Shown in pieces: positions 45,690 through 57,324 of a stretch of DNA of 64,000 bases. The notes beneath the pieces were generated by a model that searched no databases, had not been told where the DNA came from, and was given only the letters and a program-made list of their open reading frames with translations. The stretch comes from Rhizophagus clarus (lineage: Eukaryota; Glomeromycota; Glomeromycetes; Glomerales; Glomeraceae), in NCBI GenBank assembly GCA_015698045.1, contig BLAL01000302.1, positions 124,001 to 188,000 of the forward strand, in the 5' to 3' direction. The position numbers and the translations under genes were made by a program. Within the stretch, counting starts at the first letter, position 1. The number at the start of each line of letters is the position of its first letter.

Positions 45690-46370
45690 TATAATAATAA
45701 ATTTATAAATAAAGGTATCTTACCAGTACAAAATCCTATAACAATTTCAGCAACTATTCCTATGTTTAAAAAGGCTATTTCTATGAGAATTTTATATAGT
45801 CATGTATGGAAATTAATAAACTGCTACTTTACTTGCAATTAAGTAAGATAATAATGAAATAACTACTATGTTTTAAGATTACATTAGAAGAAAATCCAAT
45901 AAAGAAGCTAAAAAAGTTTAAGTACTATATTTTCCAAAATTAAGTACCCCTTTTTTTGCAAGGATTTTAAGCGAAAAATTTGGAAGGTATTTAATTTTAA
46001 AAGTTTTTTTATTAGTATTTCATATATTATTTTTTTTTTGATAAAACTTGAAAATTTTGAAGTGATGCTTAATTTCAGAGAGGTGACCAATATTGGAAAA
46101 ATACAGTACTTTCACTATTAGTGAAAGAACAAGTTCTGTTATTTCTGCTATTGATAAAAGACCTATTATTAATAAAAAAATCCACTATATTTGGTATTAC
46201 TTCTACTGTTCATATGAAATTCTGAAGAATCCAAACAAAATTATTAATGAATGACTATCTAAATGAAGGTATTTAAGTAGTATTAAGAAAGCACAGGGTT
46301 TTCAGAGAATACATAAAATTAGAGGTTCTTACAAATGTATTTATAATGGAATAGGATATAATAACACTTT
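45690..46370 (+). pseudogene. Probable further piece of the MULE transposase gene
   Basis: A readable stretch at about 45700-45830 gives INKGILPVQNPITISATIP and MFKKAISMRILYSHVWKL. After the MITE another stretch (about 46110-46350) gives SERTSSVISAIDKRP and KAQGFQRIHKIRGSY. Both resemble the region downstream of the catalytic core in Glomeromycotina MULE proteins as I remember them, but this is weaker evidence than for 42800-44015. Interrupted by the MITE at 45925-46106 and by several stops. Confidence 0.35.
45925..46106. mobile_element. 182-bp mariner-like MITE, copy 2
   Basis: Starts CTATATTTTCCAAAATTAAG after TA (45923-45924) and ends TATTGGAAAAATACAG before TA (46107-46108). Same orientation as copy 1 at 44016. 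The minus-strand 60-codon frame inside is incidental. Confidence 0.75.
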
Positions 46371-46499
46371 TCATAAAAATAACAAATAATAGATAAAGAA
46401 GAAAAGGGAAGAAAAGGAACAATAAATGGAAATTATGAATATAAAAAATTTGCTGTAAAACGTGATTACTGTTAAATAAAATTTTATATAATAGATTTA

Positions 46500-46680
46500 T
46501 TGGGTACCTGATATATTTTAAAAAAATATTGGACAGATATTATACACTTATCGGATAATGCTAATAAGTATCCTATATATACCCGATATGTATCCTATTT
46601 GTATTTGAAATATAAGCATAATTTCATAATTTTCATATATATCAGATAGCTGAAAAGTATAGCATTTATAGAGGTATTAA
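46500..46680. repeat. GATATGTATCC-type repeat cluster 2
   Basis: Short words such as GGGTACCTGATAT, CCGATATGTATCC and CATATATATCAG recur, as in the clusters at 6.9, 50.7 and 57.3 kb. Confidence 0.5.
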
Positions 46681-46899
46681 TAGTAGTAGATTTATAATTT
46701 AAATACAATTGTAATTTAAAAGTAATTTAATTCATTTAATTGCAATTATTGAAAGTTTTATTTATATTTTCAATCGATAATAAAAAAAATATTATATAAA
46801 AAATATTATAAAAAAAATTCACTACTCTTTACACAAATCATAATTTATTTACAATTAATGTTCACTTGTTTGCTTGTTTTCATTTCATTATATCTATTT

Positions 46900-47330
46900 A
46901 ATTTGAAAGAAAGTAAAATGTTAGTAATAGAAGTGTTAGTATGAATATTAGTAGAAGTGTTAGCAAAAGAAAAGGAACGTTAATAAAAAAATTTTTACAT
47001 TAGAAAGTATTAGTATTAATGTTAGTATGAAAGTTAGTAGAAGTAGAAAAGAAACATCAATAAAAAAAAATATAAAGTATAAGTATTAATGTTAGTGCTA
47101 ATGTTAGTAGAAGTGTTAGTAAAAGTAAGGAATAAAAAATGTTTAACAGTAGAACATTGTTAGTAGGAACGTTAGTAGGAAGAAATACATTAGAAAAAAA
47201 TATTAGTAAGAGTGTTAACAGGATGGAAAAAGAAATTTCAACAAAAAATATACCTTTGTATTTATTTTTTAGAAAAACCAATAAAGTAAAAAACTCGATA
47301 GTAGAACATTGTTTAGGACGTTAGTGAGAA
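46900..47330. repeat. GTTAGTA-rich simple repeat region
   Basis: AATGTTAGTA, AACGTTAGTAGGAAG and similar words alternate irregularly, with two half-repeats (around 47140-47190 and 47300-47345) that both read GTAGAACATTGTT(T)AGGACG/GAACGTTAG. The two open frames here are complementary readings of this repeat. Confidence 0.5.
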
Positions 47331-47370
47331 GAAATACATTAGAAAAATATATTAATAAGAGTGTTAAGAA

Positions 47371-47775
47371 TAACATAATAATGGGAAAGAAATTTCAATA
47401 AAAAATATACCTTTATCTTTATTTTTTAGACAAAAACAATAAAGTAAAAATTTGAGAAAGAGAGAAAAAAGTTTTGAAAAAAAAAATGATAAATAAATAA
47501 TTAAATTATGATCGTGCAATTACATGATCAATAAAATTATCAATTTTTATTGGTTATTTAGGTAATATTATAAATAATATAATAATAGGAAAAGAAATTT
47601 CAATGAAAAATATACCTTTATCTTTATTTTTTAAACAAAACAATAAAGTAAAAATTTGAGAGAGAGAGAAAAAATTTTTAAAAAAAAAATATGATAAATA
47701 AATAATTAAATCATGATTGTGCAATCACATGATCAACAAAATTATCAATTTTTATTGGTTATTTGGGTAATATTA
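47371..47775. repeat. ~200-bp tandem duplication
   Basis: The stretch from TAATAGGAAAGAAATTTCAAT through TTTTTATTGGTTATTTAGGTAATATTATA appears twice in direct orientation, at about 47371-47575 and 47576-47775, with mostly transition differences. A partial third copy lies at 47220-47275. The unit includes TGATCGTGCAATTACATGATCA, an imperfect palindrome. Confidence 0.7.
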
Positions 47776-48745
47776 TATTCAGCCACATCAGCCACAAAAT
47801 CGGTCACCTATCGAGTGCACAAGTCAATATTAGCGAAGAAGCACAAACTTGATTATTCACTATTCGTACTCAACTTGAGTTGATAAAATTATTAAAAAAT
47901 CACTGATTTTATTAAATTTATCAGAATTTTTATACCTAATTAAAGATGATTAAATAAAGATTTACTACCGATTTCATTATAACGTTACCAACTTTTTTGT
48001 TAATCTTAGATATTTTATTTTGAATTTAAATTGTTCACTTTGAACTCGAGTTGAACTTGAGTTCAACTCGAGTTTAACTCATTTGCTCAAAATCTTTGTG
48101 TAATGTATTGTAGATCTGTAATTATTTTATTTGTAGTCTATAATTAGCAAAAGCTTATTATAAACCAAAATAAAAAACATTATTTATTTACGTATCTGTA
48201 TTATTAGATTTTACCTTTTTTATATTTGATATATAATTAAAAAAAAGACCTTTATCTTGATATTTTGGAATCACGATTATAACAATTGAGTTTAGATCAA
48301 ATTTAACTTGTTCATTGTGATTAATTGTATTGTAGATCTGTATCTGTATTATAATTAAAATAAAGAAGACAGATTATAACAATCATGATATATTCGAGAA
48401 ATTAGAATAATTTACGTAAATGTTCTTGAAGGGTAATTAATATAATAATATTAGATGATAAAAAATTGTTTATAAAAAGATGTTTCATCATTTTTTTTTC
48501 TTACAATAAATTTGTTGTCATTATTTTTATTATATATTTTCTTTTTTAAAATTTGTTGCTATTATTTTTTATTATTATATATTCTTTTTCTTAAAATACC
48601 CGCAAATTGGACTGATGCAATAACTGAATATTTAATAAGATATAGGAGGTAAAAAATTAAATGAAAACTAATAAATAATTTTGATCATATTCTAGTTTTT
48701 TTTTCTCTTATGTTTTCTGATCTAAAAATTAAATAAATAATGTAA
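47776..48745. other. AT-rich DNA with a CTCGAGTTGAACT palindrome
   Basis: Near 48040-48075 the sequence ACTCGAGTTGAACTTGAGTTCAACTCGAGT is almost its own complement (a hairpin of about 14 bp per arm), and CTCAACTTGAGTTGA at about 47870 is a partial copy. No gene is supported. Confidence 0.45.
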
Positions 48746-48749
48746 AGGA

Positions 48750-49365
48750 GAAGGAACAACTACTACCATGACATACCTGGGAGGGATTGCTCTAAATTCT
48801 GGAAGAGCCTAGCTCGAAGAATTCAGAGACAGTTCTGCGTGAGGTTCACTGGCCAACAGGTAAAAAGAAAGTGGAGAAACTTGGTCAGGAATTTTAATAT
48901 TAGTAAAATAATAATAAATCTAATAAATTATAAAAAAAAAATAAAAAAAAATAAAAAATTAATAGTATTAACATTTTTAGGATTTCTGTAAATGGAGGAA
49001 TGGTACGCGAAATGGAAGGTGGTCCTGGAAAAGCGAAAGATATTATAGGCAGTTCTGCACAAGGTTTTGGAACAGACCTGGTAATTATTAAGAATTTTTT
49101 TAATTTATATTTAAGTTATTTAAGTTCTAAATTTATATATATTTCCTTGGCGATATGATTGAACGGTCCACGAGGGGTTTATCCTCCGGATAGAAGCAGT
49201 TTCTAGGTTAAATTATATAGATTATTTTGTAATTCATTAATTTTCAATAAAGATTTCTGCGTTATCAACGCCAAAAAAAAAAAAATTATATATATTTCTT
49301 AAGGAACCACCACAGTCGTAGGCGGTGTAAAAACACTGCGCATCAGCAGCCTCAGAATCCATAAA
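48750..49365 (+). pseudogene. Unidentified gene remnant with two or three exons
   Basis: A GC-richer patch reads YLGGIALNSGRA, TAG, LEEFRDSSA, TGA, GSLANR up to a GT donor at ~48858. Following an AG acceptor at ~48981, ISVNGGMVREMEGGPGKAKD and IIGSSAQGFGTDL run to a donor at ~49081. A third patch near 49303-49365 can read GTTTVVGGVKTLRISSLR. The Gly/Ala/Ser-rich, lysine-containing repeats faintly recall CsbD-like or LEA-type stress proteins, but I do not claim the family. Both stops are one C-to-T change from CAG or CGA. The last intron holds a retroposon (49146-49285). Confidence 0.35.
49146..49285 (+). mobile_element. 140-bp poly(A) retroposon with 13-bp target duplication
   Basis: TTATATATATTTC flanks it at 49133-49145 and 49286-49298. 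The insert ends with AATAAA (about 49246), then ~26 bases, then an A-run of about 13, as expected for a polyadenylated transcript copied by LINE machinery. The body begins CTTGGCGATATGATTGAACGG and includes GGTTTATCCTCCGGATAG. It might contain degenerate Pol III boxes, but the AATAAA points to a Pol II-type 3' end. Confidence 0.7.
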
Positions 49366-49954
49366 TTATATTTTTTTATTTTTATTTTTTTTTTATTTTG
49401 TATTTTTTATATTTTATTTTTATTTTTATTTTTTATTTTATATTTTTATATTTTTATTATTTTTATTATTATTATTTTTTATTAAATATATATATATTTT
49501 ATATTCATCTAATTATTATTTTAATATTTTCATTATTTTATAATTTGATTTAATATCGGCCTATATTCAACTAAAATTAAAAAATTTGACCTTAATTATA
49601 AGTAATTAAAGCTTATTATAATAAATTGCTTTTATTCAATAAACATTCATTTTTTTTTATTAAAGTATTAATCAAATAAACAATCTATTATCATATATTA
49701 TATAATATATTGTAATGATGAAATGTCTCCAATAAATTTTTAAAAAAGGTACATTTAAGCGTGACAGATCTAATACCGCTGATTCTTTCAAAATGTTACT
49801 AAAATCTTTCCATAGATCAAATTGAGAAAACTAATCTATCAATTTACAATATAAAATCTTGAAATAATCTTTCACATTTTCAAAATACGTGATTAAACTC
49901 ATTTTTGCTAAACTGCTGAAATTTTTTGGCATTTACATGCAATAGTTTCAGCAT
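49366..49954. other. TTATTTTTA microsatellite and AT-rich spacer
   Basis: From 49366 to about 49500 runs of TTTTTATTTT dominate. The rest has no open frame or recognisable repeat, except that its right end leads into repeat X. Confidence 0.5.
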
Positions 49955-50925
49955 TTTAATTTAATTTAACGATCATTGATTATCATGATTAATCTATTTT
50001 TACAGTTTTCTAAACCATGATTTTTTTTTTATTTTTTTTAAGTTGCTGAACATCTAGACTTGAAATGTAAGTTGGAAGAGATAGGGGAATTTTTTTTTAA
50101 TATTAAAGAAACATTACTAACGTTTCTTTATTTTTTTAGGTTGCCAGTCTTCTTGGACGAACCAGACTTGGAAAATATAAGTTGGAAAGGGTGGTGATTT
50201 TTTTTTAATATTAAAGAAATGTTACTAACGTTTCTTTCTTTATTTTTTTCAGATTGCTGGACTTCAGATTTGAAATGTAAGGAGGGAGGGAGGGATATTT
50301 TTTAAATATTAAAGAAACAGTTTTAACGTTTCTTTTATTTATTTTAGGTTGCAGTTTCCCTTGTTCCTCTTGATTCTAATGTGATACCGATTAAAAAAAG
50401 TTTGAGCAAACTTTTCTTAAACTTGTATTATAAATGACTGTAACTTTTTTATTAATTTATTGTAATAAAATACATAATAAAATAAAAATATTAACAATAA
50501 TAATTATACTTTTAAACACTTTACAAAAAATTTATAAACTTGATAATGCATTCAACAAATAAGACAATAAAAATTTTTTAATTACATTAAACAAATTAAA
50601 AATTTCTAAAAAGAAAAATCTATAAAGAAAGTAAACTCTAAAAAATTTCTTAATACGTTATATAATATGAAATCTAACGTATTAAAATTTGTATCACATA
50701 TTGGGTACCCAATATGTGTAAGATAGAACTGTGCCTGATATATATTAAATAACATATCAGTGACCAATAGTTTAGATATCGGGGTCTTGGTAATTAAGCA
50801 TATTTTGAAGTGTAATAAATCGGGTACCCAATATGTAAAAATACCTGATATTTATCTGATTAGCCGACAATATATAAGTTCCCGATATGTACCTGATAGA
50901 ATTGATTTTGACCAGTGCAAATAGC
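49955..50925 (+). repeat. Dispersed repeat X, copy 1
   Basis: From AACGATCATTGATTATCATG to CCTGATAGAATTGATTTTGACC, this block is the inverted counterpart of 57325-60135. It contains, in order: a ~105-bp minisatellite (50040-50360, about three units), the palindrome AAGTTTGAGCAAACTTTTCTT, a ~290-bp AT-rich middle, and the GATATGTACC cluster (50690-50900). No coding frame. Confidence 0.75.
50040..50360. repeat. Minisatellite with AAGAAACATTACTAACGTTTC hairpin core
   Basis: Three units of roughly 100-115 bp, each with a T-run, AATATTAAAGAAA-CA/TG-TTACTAACGTTTCTTT, AGGTTGC and CTTGAAATGTAAG. The core is an imperfect palindrome. The complementary array is at 59415-60070. Confidence 0.7.
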
Positions 50926-51004
50926 TTAAATTATTTATTAAAATTAAAAAAAATCAATATTTTTTAATTAATTTATTAATAAATATAAATAAAAATCACT
51001 ATAA

Positions 51005-51440
51005 ACCATATAGATTTCACAATTTTTTAATATAAAGTTTTTTTCTAAATAGATTCTTTTAGTTAAAAAAAATATGCGAAAAAAAATTTTAGCTACAATA
51101 GACTTTTAGTTACAGTCTACCCCCTATATAATTATTTTTGTATAATCATATCATATGTCTATTAACTCTATATAAAAAAATCCCTTTATAATCATAGCAT
51201 TTTTATAGTCACACCTCCTTAAACCTACTAATTAGTAATCATATATAAAAATCCTTTTATAATCTTTAATTAGTAATTTTAAGTAACTAAAAGTCCATTA
51301 TAACTAAAATTTTTTTTCACATGTTTTTCTTAACTAAAAAAATCTAAATTTTGACATCATTTTATTATAAAAATCTTTAATCTAATATTATTTAGAAAAA
51401 ACTTTATACTAAAAAATTATGAAATCTATATATTTTATAA
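51005..51440. mobile_element. ~430-bp foldback element
   Basis: The left arm (about 51005-51115: ATAGATTTCACAATTTTTTAA, then CGAAAAAAAATTTTAGCTAC and GACTTTTAGTTAC) is inverted at the right (about 51290-51440: GTAACTAAAAGTCCATTATA, then AAATTTTTTTTCACATG and AATTATGAAATCTATAT). The right arm carries an extra ~50 bp. No transposase and no clear target duplication. Confidence 0.6.
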
Positions 51441-53220
51441 TAATATTAAATAATATAAGACTAACTTTAACCTGAGGTAATTTAACTGATATGATTTAAT
51501 CTGGTAATTTTTATATGAGAAAATTATTATTTACCAGGTGATTTTTACTATCATGTGATCAAATATAAACTCAATCACGTATAAACATTTCACAGATTAT
51601 TTGTTTATCACAACGTCTTCACTGGTCTATTATTCTTCTTTTACCTTTAACATTTCAGACTTTGACCTTTTAATACTGTAGGTTTTTTAGCATTGTTTTT
51701 ATTTGGTTTTATCTTTTACTAATTAACCATTTCTTCTTTTTTTGTAGGTTCTTTAGTGTCTTAATAAATGGTAAGTTTCAGGTATTCAGAATTTTAGAAA
51801 TCTATTTTTTTTTACAACTATTAACCAGTCATTTTTTCTTTTTTTTGGTTAGGTTTCTTCTTGGCTTTTTTCTTGGATTTCCTGGATTTCTTTTTGGATT
51901 TATGTTCATGTTCTTTTCAGGTTTCTTGGATTTCTTCTTGATATGAAAGTTTTTTCACATTTTTTTCCTATTTCTCTCATGAATTTCCTTCTGGATTTTC
52001 TCTTACATTTTTACTTGGGGTTCTTTTTTTAACTTACATTTCTTTTAAATTTTAGCTGGTTTCTTCTCTTTTTTTAGTTGGAATTTGTTCATTATAAAAA
52101 ATTCATCACTATAACAAACAACTCAGTATTAGTAAAAATCACGTGATTTATCAATCTGATTCATTTTTTTTAATAAAAAACATTTCTCTTTTTTTTTTAT
52201 TTTTTTTGCTATTACATTTCCCTTATCTTTTGTCCCTATTCCTTTTGTCCCTTTTCCCTTCTTCTATTTTTCATCTCCCTTTCTTTTCTCCTTCTATCTT
52301 TTGTCCTCTCCCTTTTTTCCTTCTATCTTTCGTCTTTTTTCTTCTTTCTCTTCATCCCCTTCCTTTCCCTTCTTCTATCTTTCGTCCCCATTCCTTTTCC
52401 CTCTTTTCCTTTTATTCCTATTTCTTTATCCTTGCCGCATTTCTTTTTCCTTTTTTTCTTTTGTTTCCCTTCTTTTTCCTTTAGGGTTCAGAAATCTATT
52501 AAAAGAAAAAATGAAAAGTTAATTGTTTTTTTATTTATTAGTATGTTACAATTTTGTTTAAACTTACTTTTTATTTTTTTTCTTTAAGTTCTGAATAGTT
52601 TATAATAGGAGAAAACAAAAAACGTTAGTATTTCTTAGTTGTATTTCATTGTAATGTCATTGTAATGTCAACTATACTTACATTTTATTTTATTTTTTCT
52701 TTTGATTCCTGTAGATTTATTAGAGGACAAAACAGAAGGTTACTACTATTTCTTTATTATCATTTCATCACATTTTGTCACATTTTTTCTTTAGTGTTAA
52801 ATTTGGAGTTATTAATAATATATTGATTTGATAAATAAAAAAAAAATTCATTTTACTGAAAAAAAAGTTCACTTTATTTTTGAATTTGTTTTCAATTTTT
52901 ATTTTCTGTTTCTTATTTATTTTGTTCCTTTTTTCTAGTTACTTATTTACTACTACCAGTTCTATAGTAATAAACAATTAAAACGAATGATTCTTTAACT
53001 AAATTAAACATAAATGTATAAATTTTAGTTTTAGTTTAACATAAATAAAATTTATCATGAAAAATAAAAATTAGTCAATAAAAATTAGCATATCAATAAA
53101 TTTGTAAATTTATTATAAGGGGGGTGATTTAACCCAGATGATTTAATCAGAAGAGGTAAGTTAACAAGACTCTATTAAATAAATAAATTAATTTATTATT
53201 AAAAAATACAGTTATACCTT
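51441..53220. other. Pyrimidine-rich non-coding DNA
   Basis: From about 52200 to 52490 the plus strand is almost pure C/T (CCCTTTTCCCTTCTTCTAT-like words), giving two Ser/Phe/Pro frames that I regard as artefacts. Elsewhere there are TTTCTTGGATTTC-like simple repeats (51850-52020) and AT-rich sequence. No gene is supported. Confidence 0.5.
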
Positions 53221-53224
53221 AATA

Positions 53225-54050
53225 TAATGAAGTTAGTGTTTAGACCAATCAGACCTTTATTATAAAAAATTTGTTAATACTATAATGAATTATTTGATAT
53301 ATTATAGTAAATTATTCAGTATAAAGGTAAGGTCACGTGATTTGCTAATCTAATTAGATAATCTGAATATCTGATTTAGAAAAAAAAAATAATTTTTTTT
53401 TTATAATGTTGCCAAATGAAAGTATGATCAGACTTTTGGAATTAAAGTAAGAAAGGGTTGAAAAGGTATTTTTTATTGTTTTTTTTTTAATTAATTAATT
53501 AATTATTTTTTTTTTTTTTGTAATGTTGCCAGATAAAAAATATGACTGGACTTTTAAAATTAAGGTAAGAGAGGGTTGGAGAGGTATTTTTCATTGTTTT
53601 TTTTAATTAATTATTTAATTAATTATTTTTTTCTTTTTTGTAGTATTATCAGATGAAAAATATGACCAGACTTTAAGAATTAAAATAAAAAAAGGTTGGA
53701 AAGGTGTTTTTCATTGTTTTTTTTTAATTAATTAATTATTTATTTTTATTTTTTGTAATATTACCAGATAAAAAATACGACCAGATTTTTGGAATTAAGG
53801 TAAGTGAAAGTTGAGAAGGTATTTTTTATTAGTTTTTCTTAATTAATTAAGTTATTAACTTTTTTTTTTCTTTTTTATAATGTTGCCAGACAAAAAACCT
53901 GACTAGACTTTTGGAATTAAGGTAAAGAAGAGTTGGGATGGTATTTTTCGTTATTTTTTTAATTAATTAAATTATTAATTTTTTTTTTTTTTTTTGTAAT
54001 ATTGCCAGACAAAAAACATGATTAGACTTTTGGAATTGAAAAGGATCCCA
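53225..54050. repeat. ~115-bp minisatellite with flanking segment, counterpart of 41.9-42.3 kb
   Basis: Six units start near TGTAATGTTGCCAGA, at about 53405, 53520, 53638, 53754, 53878 and 53994. Each continues through TATGACCAGACTTTTGGAATT, AAGGTAAGA, GAGAGGTATTTTTCATTG and a TTAATTAATTAAT stretch. The preceding 53280-53385 matches the 42.2-kb locus in inverse orientation. Confidence 0.75.
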
Positions 54051-54239
54051 GAAACTTTATATAGAGATACTGTTAAAATGAGTAAATTTATTATGTAAAA
54101 TCCAAAATTATTACTTGTTAAGTTAGGTAATATTGTTATAAAAAAATTTTAGGTTAGTTCATAAATTGGGTAAAATAAAATTGTTATTTTATAAAATAGG
54201 TAAAAGTCCTATAATTACTTTGAGATTAGTATTACAATC

Positions 54240-54720
54240 CACAAATAATCTGTTATTTGTCATCTGGAATCTGTTTAATCTGTTTAGTAAGGATATCCAG
54301 AAACAGATATCTCTGAATAGATCCATTCAGATGATCCATTTTTAACCTCAGATGATCCATATTCATCCAAATGATCTGACTCTTATCATTAATTTGGATC
54401 AGATCTGTAATTCTGACCAGAATTATAAGTTATCCTCAATTATGTAATATCAAATAAAAGTTTAGCCATCAGACAAATTATATTACACAAAATTTTTGAT
54501 CAATTTATGTATTACCTTAAATATTACACAAATTTTATAATTCAGGCTAGCATTACAGATTTGGTCTGAATTAGATCAAGACAGTTATCCACAGATAATC
54601 TGCGACAAATATCTGTTATCTGTCTATCTGAAACACCAAATATCTATTATTTTTCTATCTGAAAAATACCAGATATCTGATCATGGATACAGATGAACGG
54701 ATGACAGATTATAACACTAT
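54240..54720. repeat. GATATCTG/CAGATATC-rich patch
   Basis: Words such as ATCTGTTATCTGTC, AGATATCTG, CAGATGATCCAT and their complements are dense here, so the strand can fold on itself. It may be an old foldback element, with the ends at ~54245 (AATAATCTGTTATTTGTC) and ~54660-54710. No gene. Confidence 0.4.
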
Positions 54721-54829
54721 TTGAGATTATTACTATAATGGATAACAAGCATATGCAATTTTATAGAGGTAATATATAAAATCACAATAAATCAGTTTTT
54801 TTTTTCTATTTTTTTTTTCTTTTCAAAAG

Positions 54830-55030
54830 ATGCAAGCCAAAAGTTCTATAAATTATCCTTCAAAACAAGTGATTTATCACTTTGATAATAATAATCTGAA
54901 TATAATTTGCACTAATTCAACAGTTATTAATCTAATTGGTCATTTATATTTAATAGGAAATTCTTGGGAAATTTTTGATTTTTTTTCACAAAAACATATA
55001 ATTAATATTTTAGTATTAATTCTTAATTAA
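54830..55030 (+). CDS. Small unassigned ORF, 66 residues
   Basis: ATG 54830 to TAA 55028-55030, preceded by a T-rich stretch ending CTTTTCAAAAG. The product starts MQAKSSINYPSKQVIYHFD and ends in hydrophobic residues. Amino acid use is more balanced than in the AT-noise frames nearby, but there is no motif and no paralog in the window. It could be an exon of a lost gene or chance. Confidence 0.2.
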   Translation: MQAKSSINYPSKQVIYHFDNNNLNIICTNSTVINLIGHLYLIGNSWEIFDFFSQKHIINILVLILN

Positions 55031-55825
55031 TAAATTGTATACTAATATTCTGCATTTTATTAATAAATTGCTTATATAAGAACATAATAGGTTATTTTTA
55101 TTTTAGGTAAAATACATTAAGAAATATTTAAGGTTATTTCCAAGTTGAATAATATTACTAGTAAATTTTTGACTTAAATTGGATAAAGTTAATAGTAAAC
55201 TTCTAAAATTTAGACCAACCTTTATATAGAATTTTTGGAATTCTAATTAAGATAATGAAAGGCTATGGAAGGTATTATTATTATTTTTTTTTAAAAAACT
55301 TTTTATTTTTATTTTTATAAAGATGTTAGACAAAATATAAATAGTAGATAGGTGCTATGTAAATGGAGTTAATTCTGATATGCAAATACAAAGCTAATGA
55401 AATTAATGACACAACTTAATATTTTGACACTATTAAAATAATTTATTAATATCTTTTATAAAAGAATTCTGTACTCTTCATATATTATGTATTTAAAAAA
55501 AAATTATCATTTTCTTAAATAATCATAAAGTTATTGGTATATCAGTCATCTTTGTTTTACTAAAAAAAAATTTGTTATAAAAAAATTTGTTATAAAAATA
55601 ATTATTTTTATATATACTGTTTTGTAATTTTAGTTCATATAATGATATACAGCCTATAATTAATAAAATTTAGTTAATTAAGAGTTTTTTCATATGTTAA
55701 TATCTGTTCTACATTAACAATTCATTATATAGTATTTTTCATTATATTGAGGTTCATTGTAAAGAAAGATGACTGTATTGATTTTTTTTAATTTTAATAA
55801 ATAATTTAAGCTATTTAATAATAAA
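55031..55825. other. AT-rich intergenic stretch
   Basis: No coding or structured signal recognised. Confidence 0.4.
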
Positions 55826-55990
55826 TTTTACATTTTTTTATTATAAAAGTATAATATAATTTTATGAAAAGTTTATTTTTTTGAAAATTTTAAAAAGTAA
55901 TAAAAAGAAAGCACTAAATTTTTTTGATTTAATGCTATGTAATTAAAAAACTAATTAGTAAATTTATATTAAATTTTATAATTTTTAGTA
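55826..55990. repeat. Dispersed ~155-bp repeat, copy 2
   Basis: Direct-orientation match of 7135-7300 with only a handful of substitutions (for example GCACTAAAT versus GTACTAAGT), mostly transitions. Confidence 0.65.
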
Positions 55991-56089
55991 AATTATATTA
56001 TATATTATAAAAAAGTTTAATACATTTTTTTTGAAAATCACTGTATATTTATTTTAGTTATATGATTTCTTATTTTTAATCTTTACATA

Positions 56090-57027
56090 CAGTGTGTTAA
56101 GAAAATAATTGCGCAAATAAAAATCTCAATATCTTCACAACTAATAACGTTAGGCAGCTGAAATTTTATTTATAAAAAGTTCATAATATACTTTATTAAA
56201 TATTAAAATTTTAATATTTGGTTTTATAGATATTATTTTCTTAAAACTAGTATTAACATATTTTTTAAAATGTTTAAAAATTATTATCTCTATTTTTGAA
56301 TCATTATACACATTAAATTTCTTAACATCAGTAGTCATAATGGAGTAAAAATTGTATGTATTATAAAAAAACATTCCTTTACAACATATTTAATACAATT
56401 TTGATGCAATTTGGATCATTGATTTTTGAGAAAATAAATGTTAATGATAATATAAAATTAAAATTATTTTTTGTAATAATTTAATTTAGTTTTCTTCGTA
56501 ACTAATGATTTAAATCACATGAAATTAACTTATTTTTGTTAGGAAACAACAATTCTATAAATAAAAAAAAATTGGTTTTAATTTGGACTTTAATTAATTA
56601 AAAATTAAGCAAATAATGTATGCACATGATGATTTGCCGATCCCAACCTATTCAAATTGAAATTTATCAGATCATTAATTTTTTTAGAATCATAATATTT
56701 TAAAGAATTTTTTTTTCTTATATCATTTATAAGGATCTATTGTACGCTAATATTCATTATTTTTATTTATTTTTTAGTTTAACCAGTATCATTTAACCAA
56801 TAGTGTTAATTAATTAAAATTTAGGCATTTAATTAATGTTAATTATACTTTTTTTACCTATTAAGAGGAAATTAACAAATATACAATGAAATTTTTTTTT
56901 AAATATATTAAATAGAAAGTAAATAATGTGTATTACATTATTTATTTTACAAATAAATGCATTATCCCACTATTTTTTATTTAATTAATTTTATATTACA
57001 TTGTACAACTATTTTCTTAATACACTG
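56090..57027. mobile_element. 938-bp Tc1/mariner-type non-autonomous element
   Basis: The left end CAGTGTGTTAAGAAAATAAT and the complement of the right end CAGTGTATTAAGAAAATAGT are 26-bp inverted repeats differing at four sites, all transitions. TA dinucleotides flank both ends (56088-56089 and 57028-57029). The interior has a 74-codon minus-strand frame at 56150-56374 with no DDE motif. It is best read as a deletion derivative of an autonomous Tc1/mariner. Confidence 0.8.
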
Positions 57028-57324
57028 TACATTAATTATATTTTTAATTTTTCATTCTTAATTTTTAGATACGATATATTATATTTTAATATATTAATTA
57101 CATTATTAATTTTTGATATGTTATATATACTTTTTTAAAATCTTTTTTTTTTTTCAAATTCAAAGGTTGTATATTATTTTATTATAAAATATTTAATTAA
57201 AAATATCATATATAAAATATAAAATCCACCTAGCTAGATGTAACCCATAAATAAAAAGACCTATATATCCTTTATAACTGAAAAATCTAATTAAATTAAA
57301 TAAGAATTAAATAACTAAACAAAC
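57028..57324. other. AT-rich spacer
   Basis: No coding or repeat structure recognised. Confidence 0.4.

Noticed and set aside
52143-52522. 113-codon Ser/Phe/Pro protein
   Set aside because: It is produced by a pure pyrimidine tract, with overlapping frames equally open.
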